This document shows positions 13,201 to 25,200 of a stretch of 64,000 bases of DNA, piece after piece. The DNA is taken from contig NC_087083.1 of the NCBI RefSeq assembly GCF_026151205.1, positions 10,848,944-10,912,943 of the forward strand, in the 5' to 3' direction. A program made the translations under genes and the position numbers. Each line of letters starts with the position of its first letter. Positions within the stretch are counted from its first letter, which is position 1. This stretch comes from Bolinopsis microptera. Its lineage: Eukaryota > Ctenophora > Tentaculata > Lobata > Bolinopsidae. The notes beneath the pieces were generated by a model. The model saw only the letters and a program-made list of their open reading frames with translations. It had not been told where the DNA came from and did not search any database.

Positions 13201-16200
13201 CCTGTCACATTATCCTGACACAGCCTGCCACCCTCATCATTCAATTGGGTAGAATTGCATCTTAACTCGTCATAAGAATTATATGCATCTCCACAGTCGT
13301 TAGTACCATCACAGAACTTTGCTGGATGTAAGAAAACGTTCATGTTTTGGCATCTCAACCAACTGACCACACCAGGCCTATTATAACGATCTTTTCTTTG
13401 CGAAAAGCACCAATCGCTCGATTCATCTTTAATCTCTGGCCTGTCCTTTACGCAATAATGTACAGACCCATCACACAGGTACTGATTTGGAATCTGTTGA
13501 CGCATATCTGCATCACAGAATGCATGAGAGATTTCACCACAATTATCCTCGTCCGAACCATCATGACAGTCCTCTACGCCATCACACATTGTCTCTGGGG
13601 GTAAAACTACTGGCCATTTCTTTACCAAGTGATGATTTTATTATAATTAGAACAAACTTTACCACAGGACCCACCTTTAGTGTAGCCGTTAACAATACAC
13701 GCCTGATACGACCCAAAATCAGTTCCGATGTCATTAGAACATTTTTGGCTCACCCGGTGTGCTTTTAAAGGTAATCCCTGATTGTCTTTGTTTTCCAGTT
13801 CATAGCTTGACAGGATCTTGAAGTGTTTGTCCTCTTGATAACATTTGAATGTTCCATTTTCAGATAGTTCGGTCAGAAATAAGTTGTTTACTTCCATGTA
13901 CTGGGAATTTCCTGAAATTATTCACTCGGTTAATACATTAGTCTTGATTATTTTAAATTTGTAACTTGCATATTGTTCAAATTTAAAACACACTTTGAGT
14001 TTTACAAAACACTTGTACAGCAGTTTACCTAGACCGTGAGTAAGTCCTTTTGTTATACAAATCATCATCATTGAACATGCCCACATTTCCTTTGCTGCCA
14101 CTCGTCATTCCTAAGTAAGGTAAAACTTAATTCAAACTGAACTAGGTGCTTGTTTCCGAATAAGACTGTATATTTGAGACGGAATTTAACCAAACGAACA
14201 ACACACTAGTACAAATAGAAAAGCAGTCGTTAGCAGTAAAAATGTTGATATAATTTAGTCCGGCCGATGTATGGTAGGAATTGGAATTTATCAAAATTAA
14301 AAAGTAGTCATATCCTGGACAATATGTTCGTAGTGGAATACTTTCGGGGGAAAAATTCAACAGACTTTGATACTTCAACGGACCTTATAGTTAACGGACA
14401 GACTTTATTTTAACGGACATTAAAATGACTGATAAGGTAAGTGCTCTTTATACTTGGACACTATAACTACATAGGGCTCTCCTCATTTCACTATTGAGAT
14501 TGCCCCACGAAAACCTCACTGAACCTCCACGCGGCATGTACGGGGTAGGTGGCTCGAATGGGAGGTGTTTTTAACCAATGCAAAGGATGGGACTTGCCAT
14601 CTCTACAACAAAGGAAAGGCTCTAATAACCTCTACTAACCTTATAAAGTTATAACCGCAGCATTAATGTTCTTCCCACAGGCAAATAACACAGCTTCCAC
14701 AGGAAACTAACACGCTCAGAGGCTCCTATAACATCGACATCCACTCTATATTTACGAAAAGTTCCCATTATCAGCTACTTTATAGTTTAACCTTTAATAG
14801 TTGGTGACTCGACGTGGGAGTATCCACTCAGTGTTTCAAAAAAAATTAGCTGTCGACGTTTCGGCTACACGCCTTTGTCATAGACAGGATCAGGACGTTA
14901 CAATAACTTACATAGCTCCATAAATATAATAGATTTGTAGTGTTGTAATTAGTTTGAACTATACAACAATTATCAAACTATAATATTGATAAACGGCCAG
15001 GTAGCGCAGTTGGTTAGAACTCCAGCGATGCAAGTTCGAATCGAGGTTGCGGGTTCAAATCCCACTGTCTGTCTGGTCGTGGGGTGAGTGTCGTTGACGT
15101 TCTGCTAAGGATCATGAGTGGTCTATGCAGCCCCTCGGTCTACTCAGCCGAATACTCGAGAAATCGGGTGTGAGGGTTAAATGAGGAGCTGCACATTGCA
15201 GCAAAGTCTCGGGCGAAGAAAGTATGGTACACACTACCTTAACCGTCACTAGCTAAAAAAATCCTTCGGCTTCCTGTAATTGGCTGGTTGCACTTGTGTA
15301 ACAATGTGGCTGTTGGAATACTCCGAAGTAAAATAAGTGTCTTGATAAAAAAAATATGATCGACCCACTCATAAGAGCGAAGGAATATTACCAATATCAG
15401 CAAATTTAATGTAATCACAACTTGTTTTACTTGACTATGAAAACGGGTGGGCGACAATTGACCCCCCGACAATTGACCCCCCAACAATTGACCCCCCGAC
15501 AATTGACCCCCCCCGACAATTGACCCCCCGACAATTGACAATTTATATCACTAAATAAACATTTATTGGCCTCATGGAACAATATCCAATGCAAACTTAT
15601 ACCTAAGATGTAACTCAGTAAAGCTATCAGATCGTGTCCCTAAAGCAAGGTGGAAGCTCCTAGGTCATATCTTGCGTAGTGCTGATGACTCCCCCGCTGC
15701 ATTAGCGTTAAAGTTTGCTGTCACAACAAACTGTAAAGGGCGCGTCGGTGCGCATCGTAAGAATTTGTTCAAGATTATTGTGAATGATTTGACCCGTAGA
15801 GGTTTAAAACTTAACTCTTTGAATGATCTTAATAAGCTTAAGATATTAGCCGATGATAGAGTTGCTTGGAGAAACAAATTTTAACTCTAGCTGTCTTGAT
15901 CTGTACTGATCACCATTTTAGGATGACTTGATTTCTTTTAGGGGTTTTGAATATTTTAATGGTGTAAACAGTTTCTTAATAAATAAAATCAACGAATTTC
16001 GTCAAATTACGCGACTTTTACACCTACTTTTGCTCCAAAAGCCGCGCACCATATGATATGGCACCTAGGCGAAACTCACTGATCATTCCAAAAAGGTATG
16101 ACAAATTTGGTACTGTGAAAATTCTCACAGTCTCTAAAAAACAATGTTACAAAAATTTTGAAAATCCGAGCAAGTTTATTTTTTATTGTGCACCCCCTAG

Positions 16201-19200
16201 TTAAGATTCACCGTTTAGCGAACTACCAAAAATGGACACTCACATTCCTACACAGCGCATGCACACTATACTGTTACCAGATAAAACATATAGGGAGGGG
16301 GGTGCCACGTCCGTCTATGTACGCTTGTCTCATAGAATCCAAAAAAGGCAGGACAGGATATGACATTGGCTGACATAGGCGGACATTGGCGGACATTGGC
16401 GGACATAGGCGGACACTAGCGGACAAAAGTGGACATAAAAATTTGCACATTTTATGTGGTTCATCCTGTAGATCCTGTTTTAAAGGTATATTGGGGCACG
16501 AAGTGAGATGTCGAGGACTGTTGTACTTGGATACAAGATCTAGTCCAATGAATTATGATTGATGATGATTAATCACTGATCTACACTCAACTGTCACGTG
16601 ACTTTTTCAACCCGTTCTATAGCTGGTCCTGAACGACTATTCGAAACCATAACCCTTCAATCTGACCCAACCCTAACCCTAACCCAATCCTTAACAAAAG
16701 CATATTATATGCTGAAACCTTAACCCTAACGAGAAATTAGACTAACTTCCTTATACGGTCATATCACGTGATCGAGACAGTTTTTCGCCAATATCTCGTC
16801 AGGGGAGCATTTTAATGTCATGTGTGGAATCAGCGTCCGAAAATACATCGATTGATGTTGGTTTCAACTGTCGGGACTCGGGGGCCCTTTTACTTTTAGA
16901 ACAATTTCGAAGATCGACTGTAGAGTGATTAAGCACGCTCGGCATTTTTTATAGAAATAGCTATGGGCTTCGAGACGATACCAGCTGAAATTAAAACAGG
17001 CAGGCAGAAATTCTTTGATCCTCATCAAAATTGTTATGGTTTAAAAAGATGAAAGAAAAATAACGGAATACGAGGTCAAAAGAAAAAACTTCCACTACTG
17101 CGCAAAAATATCAGACCAGACTAAGAAGTCACTGACTTACTGGTCTGTGTGTGAGTATTTATTATTATAGACATGCAGCCCTGGAGCGAATCAGAATGCA
17201 GGGTCGATAATCGATATCAAGTGACCATGGGCAAGCAATTAATACGGTCACTACATTGGTATCACGTGATCTACAAACACATGGAGTATTTCTGCGTTTG
17301 ACAGGGCTGTTGGCAAGCAGCCACTGTCTGGAATAGTGATAATCACCGTCTAGAGCTGAGTAACTGCCTAGAGTCCAGTATGGAGTCACGTGACCCTGAT
17401 TTCCGTCGCCCGTACATACTATATTTAATTATATATTTGATTATATTTAAAAACTGCTATTCTAAAGTGTAAACTGTAAGTGGGGTAGTATAAAATGAGT
17501 AAATAGTATCATCGAGATCCCTACTCAGTGGTCAGACTGTAAAGACAATAAAAAGGTTGAGTAGAATTGAGAATTGAAGAAATATATTTGCTTGGCAACT
17601 TGACGATTAAAACTAAAAAATGTTGGCTTTGTTAAGGGTTAGGGTTAGGTATGTACTATTATATAGGTTATTTTGAACAAAAGGTGTTAAATTCCCTAAA
17701 AGGAATAAGAACGATCATGCCCAACCTGTCCGTGAGATAAACGTGACATAATAGATGCTGCTGAATTATAGATACAGAAATTAGTTGACGATCGAAATCA
17801 TTTTGACGAAACATTTTGATAAGAAGTAATTGGAAGAAATTGAATTTGATTGTTCTGGAAAGCCAATCAAATTCAAAAGTCATAATGTGTTCAAAGCTAT
17901 CTATCTATCTATCGATGTATTTTCGGACGCTTATTCAATTCCGCTGACCCTAACCCTAACGAGAAATTAGATCAACTTCCTTATATAATAATAATACGGT
18001 CATATCACGTGATCGAGACAGTTTTTCGCCAATATCTTGCCAGGGGAGCATTTTAACCTTATGTCATGAGGGTGATTCGGAATCAGCGTTCGAAAATGCA
18101 TTGATTTATAAGTTAGTTTCAACTATCGGGGGCCTCTTTAGATAAATTCAGGATTAACATGGGCCAAAGAACCATATTTATAACAGTTTTTTATAAATAT
18201 GATTACCGACTAAATTATTATAGTGGTTGCAATTTTATTCTCATTCTCTTATTTTTTACCCCCCATAATTTAACCCCCCGAGTAAAATTCGCAGTTAAAA
18301 TTGTTGGGGGTCAAATTTAGTTCTTTTCGGGTCAAAGAACCATATTTATAACAGTCTACAGTAAATATTTTTAACACCCATAATTTTCCCCCCATAATAT
18401 TACCGATTAAGGTAAACAAAGAAATAATCCCCGCAAATCTTCAGAATGAGATTTATTTTTCTAATAATTCAAATGAACTTTTTTAATTATTTTATTAGGC
18501 AATATTGTTATTGATAGGAATTTGTTTAAAGGATGCTCTATGGCTGTAGGGTATGCGAAGATCTGTCCAATTGTTGGGACAACTGAACCCAATTGAACCT
18601 AGTTCCCACGCAGTTAACAGGCATCCAATCAGCTTAATTGGGTGACCAATCAGCTTAAATCCCAAAACGACAACTGAACCCAGGTCATATCACAACTGCA
18701 CCCAAATTGGAAATACGACAACTGAACCAAAGGAAATACGACAACTGAACCCAACGATCGGATTTTCAGGTTCTCCTTCTTCGCAGGGGACTGTGGTCAT
18801 TATCACTATAGGATAGATCATGACCACTGTAATTTAGAGCATTGGAGCTCTGTGCTTACCCCGGTAAAATATTAATACATACATGCCTTTAAGGAGTTGT
18901 CCTCTCAGTCTCTTCCCATAGTTTGGTTTCTAATCCAGTAAAACATTAGGAAACTGTGTCTCTAGCATTCTGACAACGTGTCCGTCTAGCTTTGAAAGTT
19001 AGCCTTGTAGATACGGATATTGATGGGCGTTCTTATAGTTCCACTGTTTCATGTCTTCCAAAGCTGATGGAACGCACCATTAGCACGCTGGATACTTGGC
19101 TCAAGAGAGATGGTGGTCACAGTATCGAATCATGGTTGTCTTCAGCAAGTACATCAGCGGACAAAGAGGAGCTCAACTACTTCTGGACGCAGACGGTTTC

Positions 19201-22200
19201 TTCTACAACCGTAGAAAGGATCGAGATACCCCTACTACCTCTACTTGGAGTTGCCAGAAGTACAGAATCAAGAAATGTCCTGCTTATGTATTCCTTGACC
19301 ATGGAGATCAGTCCTTGGCCAGCGGTGCCAAACCTCATTCCCACGACCCCGACAACTTAGTAGCTGAAAAAGCAGAGTTCATAGCAGAATTGAAGCGGAA
19401 AGCTGCCGACCAACACCTCTCAGCAACACAACACCTCCTCACCGAAGCCTTGTCTACATCCCCATCCGAAATCAACGTGGTACTACCTAAACTAGAATCC
19501 CTCGCGAGAATTGTCCAACGATCACGAGCAGATAAGTCCGGAGACCACTCCGAAGCACCAACAGATTTCTAGTGACGATTGGGTTTAGTTGTCGTTTCAA
19601 AGTTAATTAGGTAGTCTGATTGGGTTTATAATTATTTTCCCAAGCTACCCTGTCTAGGAAAAGTCCAAATTGGGTTCAGTTGTCCGGTAGCCGGACAAAT
19701 GCAGCTTGACGGAAATCATCATAGAAAGGGCAAGTGCGCAATACATTAAGCTCATCTTCTATGATTGGATTAGGGAAAGGAAGCTCTAGAAGAAGGTCGA
19801 GTGACTCCACCGTCCACATTTGTAGTAGAATGTGTTGCATGCCCTATTCGAAAGTTTATGGCGATACATGCTGTGTCTTCCTGTTTCGATGTTGTATTGA
19901 TGCAAGCTTGTTCTGAGCTGCGGAAGTCACATCTTACCTTATTAAAGTTACACAGCTTAATTTTTATAGCACACGTAGACTAAAGATAATCGAGCTGTAT
20001 CAAAGTATATATATAAAGCTTAATATTTCTACTGCGGGGCGGTTGGGGGAGTTTTGTGAGTTCACTTTCAGTTTTGCTGTCAAGGCTCTTCGTGGGGTCC
20101 TGGAACGCGAAGAGGAAGTGGAAAAGGTTCACGTACTGTAGTGCGACACGTACCCTAGTGCGAAACCTCCAAGATCGACACTGTCGCACTAGAGTACGCT
20201 ACCTGGATCGTAGTGCGACACGTACCCTAGTGCGACAGAGAATTTTCAAGGCCGACACTGTCGCACTACATTGCGCTACTTGGACTGTAGTGTCACTCAT
20301 GACAGATTGAGGGTCGACTCCAAATGCAAGGAGCTCATCCAAGACGGCTTCATAATGAGCCTGTGTCTTTCCGGGGAGTAAGCCGAATGCAAGGCGAATT
20401 CAGTGCATCGCCAGTAGGTCTTGTCGTCGCGCTTCTTATCCAGGCAGTAGCGGTATCCGTCGTGGATAACGTTTCTTGAACCAGTAGTGCGTCCAGAAAT
20501 GAAGATGATTGAAGAAGACATGTTGATGTTGCTCGATGCTTTGGTAGAATCATCGTGACCTTATATATGGCCCAAGCATATTATGTACTTGTTATCCCAA
20601 TCGGAGATATACGATGCGTGTAATAGGAAAGAGGATCATATGCTGCTTACGAGTTACCCGGTGGATCACACACTGCATACGTGGTTTGAACTGACCCGAA
20701 GGAATTGTGATCAGTGGATCACTTCGAAACACGTGATGTGAACGGACGAATCGTATTCGCAAGATCACTTCAAAATAAGTGACGTGAACCGACCCGACAA
20801 ATCCATAAAAAGGATAGGATGTGACCTGAACTTGGAAATAAGTCAGGATATTTTGTCGCACTAGAGTACGCTACCTGGATCGTAGTGCGACACGTACTGT
20901 AGTGCGACAGAGGGTGGTTTTGTCGGACTTTGCAATAGAGTGCATGTCGCACTAGAGTACATGTCGATTGTCGCACTACAGTACGATTACCGTGGAGAAT
21001 AACGAGAAAGAAGATATTTTTATTTTCATTTTACCAATACCCATAATCATGGGTAGAGTGGACCGCTGCCAGTGTCTCTCTTTCCCAAACAAAAGGAAAT
21101 GATATTAATTTGAATGACCGTCCGCAAATGCAAAATGATACCGAGAATGAAATCGGTCGCTCGCTTTTCCCATTCATTCACGGCTTACGAATTGTAATAA
21201 GTTTCGATTATTACATTAATCACATGATGTAAAAATCTCTTTGGGTTGCGTTCGGGTCGATACCTAGTATTTCGAGATAAGGCCTAAGGGTGTTAGTTAG
21301 TGAATTAGCTAAAGTTTGTTTAATCTTTATTGCCGAGTACAGCTGCGTTCGGGTAGTTCTTTCTAATCTAGAACAATTGTAAATGGCTGACGCTGGCCAG
21401 CACTGGCTGACGAGTAATATCGCAAATATTTGATTTTTATATTTTGCGCTGGCTAGCGCTGGATAGCGCTGGCTAGCACTGGATAGCGCTGGCTAGCGCT
21501 GACTAGTGCTGGCTAGCGCTAGCTGACGAGTAATATCGCAACTATATTGCGCTGGCAACAGTTCGATAACTAGCGCTGGATGGTGACAACTAGCGCTGGA
21601 TGGCGACAACTAGCGCTGGATGGCGACAATTATCGGAAATTTATATTTTGCGCTGGATAGCGTTATCCAGCGCTAGTTGTCACGTTTTGACTATCGTAAA
21701 AGAACCGAAATTTGTACTCTAAATAAAGCTGAATTTGTAGTAAGTTGAGTGTTCGTTATTGAGTATATTGGGTTAAATACAGATAACTTCATAATACACT
21801 GTTTAAATAAAATACACCCTTGAGGAAACTAATCCCAACCTTAAGAAAATGTAAGAAATCAAAAGTTGTACGCGTATTTATTTGTGCTCCATAATATATT
21901 AATTGCAACCTTTTAAAGAACCTTTTTAATAGTTTAAATGCTAAACAGTCAGAGTTTCGACTGACTAAACCAAATTAAGATATTACCATCCCACTACACA
22001 TATTAACTGAATAAATACTTTTTTAATTAATGTAATTAATTAAAATCTAAGTTATATTTTCAGGAGGGTATGGAAGTGGAACAAGCAGACAGTATCCCCT
22101 TCAAGGTGTTTCCTAACCTCTCAGCTCACCTGGTGACACACGAGGTGGCTTCCTGCGCGGTGGCTCTGTACAACTGCCATATTATATCACCTTCTAGTAT

Positions 22201-25200
22201 AGGTAACTATCACCTCTAACTTATAGGTAGCTTACTTGCTTAGGTTACTTAGGTGAGCTTCATAGATCCTCTACCAGGTCATCAGAGTTGCCCGGACAGC
22301 TGCTTTATTTCTTTATTTCCAATAACAACACTAAAATAACAATAACAACACTAAAATAACAATAACAACACTAAAATGACAATAACAACACTAAAATAAC
22401 AACAACAACACTAAAATGACAATAGCAACACTATAATAACAATAACAACACTAAAATAACGATAACAACACTAAAATAACAAAAAACAACACTAAAATAA
22501 CAATAACAACACTAAAATGACAATAACAACACTATAATAACAATAACAACACTAAAATAACAATAACAACACTAAAATGACAATAACAACACTAAAATGA
22601 CAATAACAACACTAAAATAACAATAACAACACTAAAATAACAATTACAACACTATAATAACCAGGTGACACATTTGAAGCAATTGGAAGCGAGCAGGTGT
22701 TACTAGGACTTGTTGCCATGACAACGGACTCTGAAGGACTATACGCGGCTATTAAACTTCTCACATTGGTTGTGAACAGCAATGCTCGTCTGCAGCAGGT
22801 TTATATTATCTAATTATAATATAACTTATGTTTGGTTAGGTGTGGGAAGGAGCGAATAACACGATATCATGTGCGATTTACATTATATCTTTATACTTTA
22901 TACTTAACTTATAACTGGTAATCGGGAAAATTTAAATCAAAAGTTACAATTTTTGTCCGTTTTTGTCCGTTTTTGTCCGTTTGGCAGCTATATTTTCAAA
23001 ACGGACAAAAATTAACGGACAAAAACGGACAACAACGGACAAAAAATAACATGATCCCCCCCTAATCGGGGAGAAAATAAGGTCTGTTATTTTTAGACTA
23101 CCCTGATAACTTAGTAAAACTAACTGAACTTGAGAGTTGTTAATGATTGTGATTAATAACTTAATAACTTAATAACTTAATAACTTAATAACTTAATAAC
23201 TTAATAACTTAATAACTTAATAACTTAATCACCTAATAACTTAATAACTTAATAACTTAATAACTTAATAACTTGTCAGGACATGGAAAGGAGAGGGTAC
23301 GAGATACTAGCGTTGTTGTTGCACCGTAAAGCTAACATCACCACGACACACGTTCTACAACTAGTCGTATGTATTATGTAATCAGTGTTATATTGTATAT
23401 TTTTTAAATAAATAAAATTCTTTTATCTCATCTTATCGATCTTATTTCTATCAATAGTTCACAAGAAATTGTATTTTTTATTTTTGTAAAAAGATATGCA
23501 AATTTAATGATGCAGGCACTGATGCACTATAATTTTTCACGGCGACTATTGCTAGGGAGTATATTTATGGGTAGGAGGAGTTTGAGGTTTTGTTTTGTTC
23601 TGAGGTATCATAAATTGATTTGAAAAGGAAGTTTGCAGGTATTTCCGTTAGAATTTCGTTTTACATAATACGAATAATAAAAATAAACAATAATAATATG
23701 TATTTGTAAAATACGTTTTTGATTGATTCATGTTCTAAGAAACCTGGTTATAAATTTTCTTGGGGAGTCAAAAAAAAGGACGCTTAAAAGATGAATTTGT
23801 TGTGCGAAAATTCAAAAGTTTATTATAAATTCACACTGGTCTCTTACGATCCCTTTAACCCTCATTTCACTTAACCTCCGTTCACTCTACCTCATTTCAC
23901 TTAACCTCATTTCACTTGACCTCCATTTCAGGCATCCCTCGGCTCTTGCAGTGGTCTCATTACCCATCCTACTGCAGTTAAAGTACTACTGTGCTCCTTT
24001 GAGATATGGAGAGGTGCTGCGGAGGAGATCCAGACGCAGCTGTGTACTTGTATCTACAACTTAGTTATAAAGTTAGTTTCACTTTCACTTCTACTTGTAT
24101 CTACAACTGAGTTATCAAGTTAGTTTCACTTTCACTTGTACTTGTATCTACAACTTAGTTATAAAGTTAGTTTCACTTTCACTTTCACTTGTACTTGTAT
24201 CTACAACTTAGTTATCAAGTTAGTTTCACTTTCACTTTCACTTTCACTTTAACTTTCACTTTCACTTTAACACTCTCACTATTCCAGTGGACGTAATCTG
24301 GAGCAGATAGAGACAATGGATGTGACAGGTCGGTTACTGGAGCTAGTGTACGACTGTTCGGTGTCCTGGTCTCTGGTACAGGCTGCTCTAGAGGTCATAT
24401 CCTCTGTCATCAGTACTGCTAGTCCTAAGGTTCGTAATCTGAACTGGTTTGCAGTATTCTTTTCCCTAAATTGTGAGTAATGAATTTTGGTAACTACCGA
24501 ATAATATTTCACTTTAACAGTTGATCGTCTCACTACCATCTCACTAACCACCTCACAACTCACTACCAGGTACTGCTGACGTTTGGTAACTACTTAGTGT
24601 TCTCCCTCCCCACCAGTCTGGTTAACGAACACAGACTCAAGGAAGTTACACATGTGGTTAAAATAAGGAACATGCTGCTGGAACTACTGTGTGTTCTTGT
24701 ACAGAGTTGTGATATGGACAATGATTTCAGGTAGGGTAGCCAATATTCTGACTACTTTCACTTTTACTTTATTAACTACTGTGTGTTCTTGTACAGAGTT
24801 GTGATATGGACAATGATTTCAGGTAGGGTAGCCAATATTCTGACTACTTTCACTTTCACTTTATTAACTACTGTGTGTTCTTGTACAGAGTTGTGATATG
24901 GACAATGATTTCAGGTAGGGTAGCCAATATTCTGACTACTTTCACTTTCACTTTATTAACTACTTTGTGTTGTTTGCAGAGCATGTTAAAAACAAATCAC
25001 AAATGCACACTTTCTAACAAGCTATTACTGCCTGAGTTTACCAATTAATTAACAAAAAATACTAAATACCTGACCTAATATCCACGTTTACTCCCAGATT
25101 ACGTCTGCAGATCGAGTCTACGCTAGGATTTGACTGGTTGCTACTCTTCTTAAGACCGGGTCTGCACCATATAACCTTTACAATGTCACTCAGACTGACC

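Larger units (their letters stand above)
5663..22063. other. 16.4-kb intron of the WDFY3-like gene hosting nested features
   Basis: Phase-0 intron between exons 5505-5662 (donor GTTAGC) and 22064-22202 (acceptor TTTTCAG). It contains an antisense GPCR gene and the mobile elements listed separately. A second copy of the exon tail and donor (CTTAATCAGGTTAGCG) lies at about 5726-5741. In 5750-7280, 8900-9830, 14450-14990 and 19700-20130 I see no gene or clear element. Confidence 0.8.

Noticed and set aside
13595-13662. Apparent frameshift between two GPCR frames
   Set aside because: A 68-bp intron with GTAAAG and CCCCCAG joins them in phase 1 and completes an LDLa module, so no frameshift is needed.
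14994-15079. Functional tRNA gene
   Set aside because: A and B boxes are present, but the anticodon arm does not fold well and an unrelated body follows; a tRNA-derived SINE fits better.
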